Source of the DNA: OLB4 sp002050165
GTDB taxonomy: Bacteria; Bacteroidota; Ignavibacteria; Tepidaquicellales; Tepidaquicellaceae
DNA length: 64,000 nt
Reading direction: 5' to 3'
NCBI GenBank assembly: GCA_030263475.1
Contig: SZPC01000006.1
Location: 1-64,000 of the forward strand
The position numbers and the translations under genes are program-made. Below are positions 19,034 through 26,182 of the stretch, piece by piece (the stretch's first letter is position 1; the number at the start of each line of letters is the position of its first letter). The notes beneath the pieces were generated by a model. That model saw only the letters and a program-made list of their open reading frames with translations, made no database searches and was not told the DNA's origin.

Positions 19034-20575
19034 ATGAAAACTTTAATATCAAATGCACGGATCTGGTTAGGGAGGAATTATTACGCGTCGCACATCGGTT
19101 TCGACGATGAAAGCGGTAAAATAGAATTTGTCGGGAATTCAGATTCACTCAGCAAATGTAAAATTGATTTCGATGAGATTTTAAACCTCCCGGACAAACT
19201 CGTAATACCGGCATTTCACGATGGTCATTGTCATCTCTTAGCCGGAGCGATACTGAACTCACATCTCGATTTACGCGCAGCCAGTACCATCAAAGATTTT
19301 ACCGATTCAATAAAAAATTATTCCCGTGAAAATACCGGCCAATGGACGTGCGGCGGATACTTTTCGGATTCAAATTTCGTTGAACACATTCCACTTGGAT
19401 TGGATTTCTTCAACAGTATCGAAAGCGAAAAACCTTTATTTATCCCGCGATTCGACCTGCACTCAGCTTTCGTAAATTCAAAAGCACTTGAGTTATCCGG
19501 TATCATGAACAAGTCCGGTTTATTTACACGGGATGAGTTAATCTATGATGAGAATGGAAATCCGACAGGCGAGCTGAAGGAACGTGCGATGGAATATGTA
19601 CAAAGCGTTATTCCACAAAAATCCTTATCTGAAAAATCGCAATTACTGAAGAATCAGATAGCGAAACTGCACAGTCTGGGGATTACCGCCGTTACGGATA
19701 TTGTAAGGAGACCTGACCTTGAGGTTTACAAACTGCTCCTTGAAAAAAATGAGTTCGGTTTATTTGATTACGCCGTGCTACCGTTTAGTGAATTTGAGAA
19801 TATTGAAACAATAAAAAAGGAATTTGCAGAGTTTCGTTCTGCCATTGTTTTTAAATGTTTCAAAGCCTTTTATGACGGATCATTATCGAGCAAAACAGCG
19901 CTCATGCACGGAAACTACAAGGGGACAAATCATTGCGGGATCAGAACAGAATTTGTTGATTCGGGTAGTTTCGATAAATATTTTGAGATGATAGATCTCG
20001 CTGATTACGGGATGGCTGTCCATGCGATTGGTGATAAAGCAGTTACCGAATTACTTGACAAGATTGGTAACTTAAATAAAAAATCCGGTATCAGACCACG
20101 AAGATTTAGAATAGAACACGCGCAACACATTCAGCCTGCAGATTTTGAACGGTTCAGAATTTTAAACATCATTGCATCGGTTCAACCCGGACATCTGAGC
20201 AACGATGCGAAAACTTCAGAAGAGATTCTCAATGACATTTCAATTGTTCACAACTATCGCGAATTACTTAGCAGGGGAGTTACTATAAACTTCGGTACAG
20301 ATTTTCCTGTCATAATTGAAAATCCGTTTGAAACCATTTATTATGCTCTGACACGGGCAGGATTACCGGGTGATCCGTTTACTCCGGATGAATGTCTCGA
20401 TGCTTACACAAAGGCAAATGCGTATGCTACTTATACCGAAGAGACGAGAGGATACCTTAAACCCGGGTTCATTGCGGATTTGGTTATTACTGAAAACCTG
20501 TTCGAAATGAATTTTGAAGAGATTAAAAAATGTAAAGTAATAATGACATTTAAAAACGGGAAAAGGGTTTACTAA
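19034..20575 (+). CDS. YtcJ-type amidohydrolase
   Basis: The protein has 513 residues of the metal-dependent amidohydrolase superfamily, subfamily YtcJ. The first metal motif is FHDGHCHLLAG (about 61-71). Other family blocks are YDGSLSSKTALM, VHAIGDKAV, RIEHAQHIQP and FGTDFPVI, the last carrying the catalytic aspartate. The closing segment (GYLKPGFIADLVI ... VIMTFKNGKRVY) is the composite beta domain. No signal peptide is present, so it acts in the cytoplasm. The substrate is not known. The stop is convergent with the gene at 20606. Confidence 0.88.
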   Translation: MKTLISNARIWLGRNYYASHIGFDDESGKIEFVGNSDSLSKCKIDFDEILNLPDKLVIPAFHDGHCHLLAGAILNSHLDLRAASTIKDFTDSIKNYSRENTGQWTCGGYFSDSNFVEHIPLGLDFFNSIESEKPLFIPRFDLHSAFVNSKALELSGIMNKSGLFTRDELIYDENGNPTGELKERAMEYVQSVIPQKSLSEKSQLLKNQIAKLHSLGITAVTDIVRRPDLEVYKLLLEKNEFGLFDYAVLPFSEFENIETIKKEFAEFRSAIVFKCFKAFYDGSLSSKTALMHGNYKGTNHCGIRTEFVDSGSFDKYFEMIDLADYGMAVHAIGDKAVTELLDKIGNLNKKSGIRPRRFRIEHAQHIQPADFERFRILNIIASVQPGHLSNDAKTSEEILNDISIVHNYRELLSRGVTINFGTDFPVIIENPFETIYYALTRAGLPGDPFTPDECLDAYTKANAYATYTEETRGYLKPGFIADLVITENLFEMNFEEIKKCKVIMTFKNGKRVY

Positions 20576-20605
20576 TCTTCCGTTGAAAATTACAGGTTAC
20601 ATCAA

Positions 20606-21298
20606 TTACTTCTCCATGACTACATCAATAACGTAAGGTTCCTTCAGTTTGCTAAATTCGTCCATACTAATTTTCCAGGTAAGCGTGTTTCCGTTCGTCT
20701 CGGTAGCGTTAGACGAAATTATTTCGTATGGGAATTCGATTTTGAATGTGGCAAATTTCCCGTTAAGAAAATTATCGAAACCTTTGGAAAGAGTATTGCC
20801 GCCATCCTCTTCATCTGCTGCAGGTATAATTGTATATCTGAAATTAATCTGTTCGTCCGTTTCATCCCATACTACAGAGTAATTGTAATTTGAATTATTA
20901 CGGGAATTGGACGTTCCTATCGGGTCGTTTAGAGACATGACGTTATCGAAGTTGTATCCAACAAAAATTGTTTTAGATGAGTCTTCGTTTGTTGCGGAAT
21001 TTATTACAAGATCAGAAATTCCTTGAACATCCTTTGAGTCCTTTCTTATATCTGAAGTGAAATATTCATCGTTATATAATGAATCTCTGAAAGTAGTTAT
21101 TCTGGTTGAATCAAGCGAAGCTATAAATTCAATGAGGGAATCAAAGAAAACCTTTTCGATATGAAACGTAAGTTCTTCCGATCCGGATCCGTCTTTATTT
21201 AACTTTATGTTTCGTTGAAACTCCATACAGCCTTGAAAAAGAATGACCGGAATTATGATTATTAAAATCAGATATAAAAATTTATTTTTCATTTGCAT
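20606..21298 (-). CDS. Hypothetical lipoprotein
   Basis: This 230-residue protein begins with a lipoprotein-type signal ending FQGC (cysteine near residue 24). The mature part starts EFQRNIKLNKDGSGSEELTFHIE, a pattern found in small LppM-like or DUF3153-like bacterial lipoproteins, but I cannot fix a family. There are two possible ATG starts two codons apart. It is divergent from the M1 peptidase gene. Confidence 0.65.
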   Translation of the reverse strand: MQMKNKFLYLILIIIIPVILFQGCMEFQRNIKLNKDGSGSEELTFHIEKVFFDSLIEFIASLDSTRITTFRDSLYNDEYFTSDIRKDSKDVQGISDLVINSATNEDSSKTIFVGYNFDNVMSLNDPIGTSNSRNNSNYNYSVVWDETDEQINFRYTIIPAADEEDGGNTLSKGFDNFLNGKFATFKIEFPYEIISSNATETNGNTLTWKISMDEFSKLKEPYVIDVVMEK

Positions 21299-21359
21299 TT
21301 AAATTTAGGAACAAAATTAGTGAACTTAATTTTAAATTGCAGTTATAAGATTTAAACAA

Positions 21360-23150
21360 ATGGATTTTTTTTATCCGAACAATAATCAAATCAAACCCAT
21401 ACCGGTTATGATAAAAATCTCAGCAACAGTTTTTATGATTATGATGTCAGTAATCCATGTCATCGCAATCACCTTTATCGCGAAATTAATTTTTGCATTT
21501 CCGACGCCGGAAAAGATAAAGGAACTCAGCAACCGCCTGTTAGAAAAGTACGGGGAAGAAACGTTCAACGATGATCTGAGGGTTGACAGCGAACGTACAA
21601 TTGCCATGCAGGATCAATTCGACGTCAGGCACAATGAAATCAGAATCACCGTAGATACGGATAATAAAAGTATATCAGGAATAGTAACTTCAAAAGCGCG
21701 GAATGAATCTGATACATTAAATTCCGTCTGGATAAATTTTTACGATAATCTGAACGTCAGTCTGGTTTCGCTTAATGGTGAAAATGTAGGTTACGTGCGG
21801 GAAGAGAATATGTTGAAACTGTTTACATCGGGTAAAATTAATAAGGGTGATGAATTTGAAATAAAAATTGAATACAACGGTAAACCCGAAAACAAAGGAT
21901 TCGATTCGTTTTCGTTTTGGAAATACGACGGCTATCCATGCGTTTATACGCTAAGCGAACCAACTTTTGCTCCGACATGGTGGCCTTGTAAAGACAGACC
22001 TGACGACAAGTTCACTTCGGATATGATTATCAATGTTGATTCAGCATTAACGGCAACATCCAACGGTTTGCTAATAAACGAAACAATTGAAGGCGACAGG
22101 AAAATATTCCACTGGAGATCTTCTTATCCGATAACAACTTACCTTGTTGCGATGACGATTGGCAGATACAACCAATGGCAGGATGAATACAGATTGTCCG
22201 ACAATACTGTGATGCCGATAACGTATTACAGTTTTCCGAGCCTTACCGAAAAAGCTAAAACCGATTGGAGTAATACACCGGAGATGATTGATTATTTCTC
22301 AGGGCTTTTCGGTGAGTATCCGTTTATAAACGAGAAGTACGGCATGGTTACATTTGGCTGGCTTAACGGAGCTATGGAACATCAAACAATTTCAAGCATG
22401 GGATACATGACAATTACCGGTGATTTTAAATATGAAAATATAGTAGCTCATGAACTTGCACATCAGTGGTTCGGTAATTCCGTTTCTCCTGCAAGCTGGA
22501 AAGATATTTGGTTAAACGAAGGGTTTGCATCTTATTCGGAAGCGTTGTGGGCTGAACACAGGAAAGGTAGAACAGGTCTAAGCGAATACATGATGCAGGA
22601 AGATTTCGGTTACTTCAACAGCACGGTTTACAATCCGGAAGGATTTATTTTCGGATCATCGGTTTACCAGAAAGGCAGTTGGTGTCTCCACATGCTCAGA
22701 GGAGTTGTAGGGGATTCAACTTTTTACAGGATACTCAGGAAATACGCCGGCGAGTATAAATTCAAAAACGCAACGACTCAACAATTTCAAGCTATATGCG
22801 AAGAAGTCTCAGGAACAGATCTTCAGTATTTTTTCGATCAATGGATTTATAAGGGTAAAGATCGTCCGGTGTACGAATTCTCCTGGAAAGCGGATGAGTT
22901 TGACATTCCGGGACAGCCTCATACTTACAACCTTAGAATACATCTCGAGCAGGTTCAGGAAGGTTACAAACTTTACAAGATGCCGATTAGAATTTTGGTT
23001 GAAACCGGGTTTTCAGTTATGGAACTAAGATTCTTTAATGACAGTGTGGCTCAGGATTTTGTGCGACCGATACAGGGGAAACCATTGAAAGTTACATTCG
23101 ATGCAGATAACTGGATACTTAAGAAAGTTATAAATAAGGAGTACAAATAA
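21360..23150 (+). CDS. M1 family metallopeptidase
   Basis: The protein has 596 residues. The M1 signatures are all present: GAMEH (about 337-341) for N-terminus binding, HELAH (364-368) and the third zinc ligand E387 in WLNEGFASY. M1 enzymes remove N-terminal residues from peptides. An N-terminal membrane segment (about 20-46) suggests a membrane-bound or exported enzyme. A second ATG at 21408 would start right before that segment and is a reasonable alternative. It lacks the long C-terminal ERAP-like region. Confidence 0.92.
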   Translation: MDFFYPNNNQIKPIPVMIKISATVFMIMMSVIHVIAITFIAKLIFAFPTPEKIKELSNRLLEKYGEETFNDDLRVDSERTIAMQDQFDVRHNEIRITVDTDNKSISGIVTSKARNESDTLNSVWINFYDNLNVSLVSLNGENVGYVREENMLKLFTSGKINKGDEFEIKIEYNGKPENKGFDSFSFWKYDGYPCVYTLSEPTFAPTWWPCKDRPDDKFTSDMIINVDSALTATSNGLLINETIEGDRKIFHWRSSYPITTYLVAMTIGRYNQWQDEYRLSDNTVMPITYYSFPSLTEKAKTDWSNTPEMIDYFSGLFGEYPFINEKYGMVTFGWLNGAMEHQTISSMGYMTITGDFKYENIVAHELAHQWFGNSVSPASWKDIWLNEGFASYSEALWAEHRKGRTGLSEYMMQEDFGYFNSTVYNPEGFIFGSSVYQKGSWCLHMLRGVVGDSTFYRILRKYAGEYKFKNATTQQFQAICEEVSGTDLQYFFDQWIYKGKDRPVYEFSWKADEFDIPGQPHTYNLRIHLEQVQEGYKLYKMPIRILVETGFSVMELRFFNDSVAQDFVRPIQGKPLKVTFDADNWILKKVINKEYK

Positions 23151-23174
23151 AAAAGGCGCCGGTAGAGGCGCCTT
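23146..23174 (-). terminator. Terminator of the HU gene
   Basis: The stem AAGGCGCC / GGCGCCTT (23153-23160 and 23167-23174) has a 6-base loop. Read on the minus strand it is followed by TTTT. It lies 17 bases past the HU stop and also sits just after the convergent M1 peptidase stop. Confidence 0.88.
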
Positions 23175-23190
23175 AACATAAATATTAAAG

Positions 23191-23478
23191 TTACTTTTTC
23201 TTCGAACCGTTAACGAATGAATCAAATTCTTTTCCCGCTTTGAACTTCACGGATTTCTTTGCTGCAATTTTAATATCAGCGCCGGTCTGAGGATTCCTTC
23301 CCATGCGGGCTTTCCTCTTTGTGTATGAAAAAGTTCCAAATCCTACAAGTCCTAATCTATCACCTTTCTTAACGGTTTTCTTTACTGAGTCAATGAATGA
23401 TTCTAATGCTGCTTTAGCTTGCACTTTTGTTATTTTAGCGTCCGCAGACATTTGTGAAATCAGTTGTTCTTTGTTCAT
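23191..23478 (-). CDS. hup: HU family DNA-binding protein
   Basis: This 95-residue protein is a standard HU: MNKEQLISQMS start, GDRLGLVGFGTF (about 40-51), and the DNA-binding arm RKARMGRNPQTGADIKIAAKK (about 56-75). HU dimers bend DNA and organise the nucleoid. The gene is monocistronic, has a Bacteroidota-type promoter at 23510-23541 and a strong terminator. Confidence 0.95.
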   Translation of the reverse strand: MNKEQLISQMSADAKITKVQAKAALESFIDSVKKTVKKGDRLGLVGFGTFSYTKRKARMGRNPQTGADIKIAAKKSVKFKAGKEFDSFVNGSKKK

Positions 23479-23509
23479 GATTTATTTTTTAATTGGTTTG
23501 TTACAATTA

Positions 23510-23541
23510 CAAAAATAACTCCATATTGAGATAAATGCAAA
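23510..23541 (-). promoter_or_regulatory. Promoter of the HU gene, Bacteroidota type
   Basis: On the minus strand TTTG (23538-23541) is followed after exactly 20 bases by TATTTTTG (23510-23517), a perfect TAnnTTTG. This is the known -33/-7 pattern of the primary sigma factor in Bacteroidota. It lies 32 bases upstream of the HU start. Confidence 0.7.
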
Positions 23542-23640
23542 GTGATTATGAAGTATAAATATTTACGGTAAGTTTAATATTTTTATCCGACTTTATGTTT
23601 TTAAAGAGTATAATTATTTTTAACTAATAAAAAAATTGTC

Positions 23641-24282
23641 ATGGCAAAAAGAATGTTCATCTCAAATAAAGATGAAACAATCAGACTTTTTAAAAATCCC
23701 ATACTGGAATATTTCTCGCACATCCACCCGGCAACACCGATAGTGGTTTACCTTCCCGCGTCAATCGCGATGCTATATTTAGCTTATAACAGAATATCAA
23801 TTCCGGATATACTCTGGTCTTTCGTAGCAGGTGTATTTATTTGGACGATTTTTGAATACGCATTTCACAGGTGGGTATTCCACTACGATCCGAAATCTGA
23901 AACGGGTAAAAGGATTCACTTTCTGGTACACGGAATTCATCACGATTATCCGCGCGACAGTACAAGGCTTGTGATGCCACTACTGGTGAGCCTCCCGCTG
24001 GCGGTGTTGTTCTTCTTCATTTTTCAATGGGTGTTTGAACCGTACAATTATTCCATTTTTGCAGGGTTCATTATCGGGTATATATCCTATGACTCGATTC
24101 ACTACGCGACGCACCACATGAAGATGCAAGGGAAAATTGGAAGGTTCCTGAAAGAATATCACCTCAGGCATCACTATAATGATGAACATACAGCGTACGG
24201 TGTAAGTAACCCGCTCTGGGATTACGTCTTTAAAACCGTTCCCCCTCACATCGAAAAGGAAAAGGAAACTCAGGTTTTGTAA
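23641..24282 (+). CDS. Fatty acid hydroxylase / sterol desaturase family membrane protein
   Basis: The 213-residue protein has four membrane helices and the eight-histidine di-iron pattern of the fatty acid hydroxylase superfamily: HRWVFH (near 80), HGIHHDYP (near 98), HYATHH (near 154) and HLRHHYNDEHTAYG (near 175). It is close in layout to the fatty acid 2-hydroxylase group (Scs7/FA2H), which hydroxylates acyl chains of sphingolipids. Substrate is inferred only. It ends at a strong terminator and marks the left edge of the accessory block. Confidence 0.88.
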   Translation: MAKRMFISNKDETIRLFKNPILEYFSHIHPATPIVVYLPASIAMLYLAYNRISIPDILWSFVAGVFIWTIFEYAFHRWVFHYDPKSETGKRIHFLVHGIHHDYPRDSTRLVMPLLVSLPLAVLFFFIFQWVFEPYNYSIFAGFIIGYISYDSIHYATHHMKMQGKIGRFLKEYHLRHHYNDEHTAYGVSNPLWDYVFKTVPPHIEKEKETQVL

Positions 24283-24309
24283 GCCGGTTTAATCACCGGC
24301 TTTTTTTTG
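24282..24309 (+). terminator. Rho-independent terminator
   Basis: The stem AGCCGGT / ACCGGCT (24282-24288 and 24295-24301) has a 6-base loop and eight T. It overlaps the stop codon of the hydroxylase gene. Confidence 0.9.
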
Positions 24310-24330
24310 TTTTTGTTAATGTACAAACTG

Positions 24331-24894
24331 TCACTGGCGAACTGATATTGTTTTCTGCCAAATGTTATTTGTAGCGTAGCGCTTAAAACTAATCTGTTGT
24401 GAAAGTATTGACAAAATCCTTTCATTCTTGTCGTTAGCTTCTACCGTCTTTTCCTCGGGTTCACCTTTTTTCGTTTTTTCTTCTTCAGTAAATGGCAGAT
24501 GCTTTTTTAAATCTTCGAGATTTGAGTTGTGCGAAAGCGAAGAAAGAAAAGTTTTAATTTCTGATTCACCTTGAAAAATATCTTCATCTACAAAAGGGTT
24601 TGCAATATTCTTTGTTCTGATTTCCGTGAACAAACGATTATTCAAATTCTCAAGTGCAGTATTAAATTCATTGAATAGTCTTAATCCTGCTGGTCTGAAT
24701 TTAAAGTCATTTCGGTTTTTCAAATGTCGGCTGCCAATTTCACCATCAAAAACAGCAAATTGGTTAAATACACCATTGCCAACATCATCAGGATATTTAA
24801 GAGGTAAAGCACCTTCATTAGTTGTAAATTGAAAATCGGCTTTTATTGGCTTGTGCGACTTGCAAATGTGCTCCCGAAAGTTTAAATGTAGCAC
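24331..24894 (-). pseudogene. Truncated AAA/SMC-type ATPase fragment
   Basis: This 187-codon open frame overlaps the 3' end of ppa by 13 bases. Segments such as NQFAVFDGEIGSRHL, FKFRPAGLRLFNEF and FTEIRTKNIANPF resemble the region after the Walker A motif in large RecF/SMC-like AAA ATPases found in defence loci. No Walker A or B motif is present and the protein is far too short, so both ends seem lost. The first residues (MLHLNF) are read from a junction near the attC-like half-site. It is probably a remnant rather than a working gene. The exact parent family is uncertain. Confidence 0.5.
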
Positions 24895-25505
24895 AAATTT
24901 TCATACGAAGAACGTCCGACCCCATTACGCCAAACCGCTGTTATGTGCTGCCCTTCTTGTCGTTTCGTAAAATGGTCTTTATACATTTTAAAACTGTCTT
25001 GTAAAATTTCAATAGCCGTCTTTCTATCGAAAAATTCTTCTACTACAACAGTTTTGTTTTCTAATTTTTTGTAGTCTTCAAAGAAGTTACGCAGTTCGCT
25101 GATGAAGTGCTGGGGAAGTTCCGCAATGTCGTTGATATGGTTTACACTTGGGTCACCTGCACTCACAGCAATGATTTTATCGTCTGCTTCGCCATTATCA
25201 AGCATTCTCATTACGCCTATTATTTTGGCAGGAACAATGCAAAGAGGAACAACGTCAATTTGTGTCAAAATCAATATGTCCAACGGGTCTTTGTCATCGC
25301 AATAGGTTTGCGGAATAAAACCATAATTTGCAGGATAATAGACGGAAGAATATAAAACTCTGTCCAATTTTAGTAAACCGCTGTCTTTGTCCAATTCGTA
25401 TTTTGCCCGTGTCCCTTTGGGAATTTCAATTATTCCGTTCACGATGTCAGGTATTTTGTCCCCCGGTGATACACTATGCCAAGGATTAAATTTGTCTTTT
25501 ATCAT
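24882..25505 (-). CDS. ppa: Inorganic pyrophosphatase (family I)
   Basis: The protein has 207 residues. Family I residues are visible: EIPKGTRAKYELD (near 28-40), YPANYGFIPQTYCDDKDPLDILILT (the DxDPxD metal motif near 72-77), and GVMRMLDNGEADDKIIAV. It hydrolyses pyrophosphate in the cytoplasm with Mg2+. The last 25 or so residues (from about HITAVWRNG) are unlike the family and are encoded by the attC-like half-site, so the native stop seems lost. It lies 4 bases after crcB and the two are probably translated from one message. Pyrophosphatase is strongly inhibited by fluoride, which gives the pairing sense. Confidence 0.93.
   Translation of the reverse strand: MIKDKFNPWHSVSPGDKIPDIVNGIIEIPKGTRAKYELDKDSGLLKLDRVLYSSVYYPANYGFIPQTYCDDKDPLDILILTQIDVVPLCIVPAKIIGVMRMLDNGEADDKIIAVSAGDPSVNHINDIAELPQHFISELRNFFEDYKKLENKTVVVEEFFDRKTAIEILQDSFKMYKDHFTKRQEGQHITAVWRNGVGRSSYENLCYI
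24931..24949. repeat. attC-like half-site at the 3' end of ppa
   Basis: CAAACCGCTGTTATGTGC lies within the last codons of ppa. AAACCGCTGTTAT is a 13-base direct copy of 26027-26039 in the attC-like palindrome on the other side of crcB-ppa. Read with ppa it is GCACATAACAGCGGTTTG. I cannot find the complementary right arm in the next 150 bases, so only half of a site remains. Confidence 0.5.
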
Positions 25506-25509
25506 TTTA

Positions 25510-25881
25510 TTATTTTGTCAAGATTATTCCTATGAAAACCGCAAACAGGCTAATCAAAACACTTGACGCTATGTAAACGAAAGCAGTCAATGAATTGCCT
25601 GATTGAAACAAGTTGATATTCTCTGAGGCAAAAGCCGAAAATGTTGTATAGCCACCGCAAAAACCTGTTATCAATAAAAATTTCAGGTCAGGGTTTGCCA
25701 GTTGTTGTCGGTCAAATAATCCGATGAATATTCCAATAATCAAACAACCTAAAACATTGGCTGTAAATGTTGCTAAAGGAAAAATTGCCTGAAAGTGTTT
25801 GGCAACAACAACCGAAGTTAGGTAACGTAAAATACTTCCAATTCCGCCACCAAGTCCTACTAAAATTATTGCTTTTGTCAT
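25510..25881 (-). CDS. crcB: Fluoride exporter CrcB/Fluc
   Basis: The 123-residue protein has four membrane helices and the Fluc signatures GGGIGSILRYL (8-18), TFTANVLGCLIIG (about 38-50, with the conserved Asn) and GFCGGYTTFSAFASE (about 73-87, with the Phe-box and central Na+ region). Fluc proteins form dual-topology dimeric fluoride channels that let fluoride leave the cell. No fluoride riboswitch (crcB motif) is visible upstream; instead the upstream DNA is the attC-like palindrome. It is followed by ppa. Confidence 0.95.
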   Translation of the reverse strand: MTKAIILVGLGGGIGSILRYLTSVVVAKHFQAIFPLATFTANVLGCLIIGIFIGLFDRQQLANPDLKFLLITGFCGGYTTFSAFASENINLFQSGNSLTAFVYIASSVLISLFAVFIGIILTK

Positions 25882-25909
25882 TGTTGTTCTGTTGTCGTTT
25901 TAGGGTTGC

Positions 25910-26041
25910 ACATAACGTTTTGCGGCTTTGCGAAGAAGCGGATTTCGGAGCACTAAACTGTCAACATGCCACAAAAGTTGATGCGAGGTAGAATGTTCAA
26001 TTAACCACTGAACCCGCTTTTTTGCAAAACCGCTGTTATCG
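25910..26041. repeat. Integron attC-like imperfect palindrome
   Basis: The 132-base element starts ACATAAC and ends GTTATCG, close to the RYYYAAC/GTTRRRY ends of attC sites. Inner 23-base arms at 25922-25944 and 26011-26033 match with four differences, two of them G-T wobble. The central 65 or so bases are unpaired or weakly paired. This is the architecture of a folded single-stranded attC. It lies between the res stop and the crcB start. No integron integrase gene is in the window. Confidence 0.55.
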
Positions 26042-26182
26042 GTTCGGTGTTCATCTTCTGGCTTGGTTGTCAGTCGGTTGTGCGTTGGCTTTGCAAGCTC
26101 TTTGACAAAGCTTTGGTTGTGGCGTTGGCTTGTGCGGCTTTGGCAATGTGCTTGCAAAATGCGTTGGCTTATTGGTGTCGGC
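26042..26182. other. Non-coding stretch after res, repeat-like
   Basis: This sequence is rich in AAGCCAACGC and GCACAAGCC units when read on the minus strand; a related string (GCACATTTGCAAGTCGCACAAGCC) occurs at 24851-24874. It joins the res stop to the attC-like element. No believable gene is present; the small frame running through it is a shadow. Confidence 0.35.

Noticed and set aside
24300..24360. Search for a copy of the tRNA-Ser 3' end as the second border of an integrative island
   Set aside because: No stretch matching the tRNA T arm or acceptor was seen near the left edge, so a simple integrase-made island is not supported.
25882..25909. Fluoride riboswitch before crcB
   Set aside because: The leader is only about 30 bases long before the palindrome and lacks the conserved crcB-motif bases.
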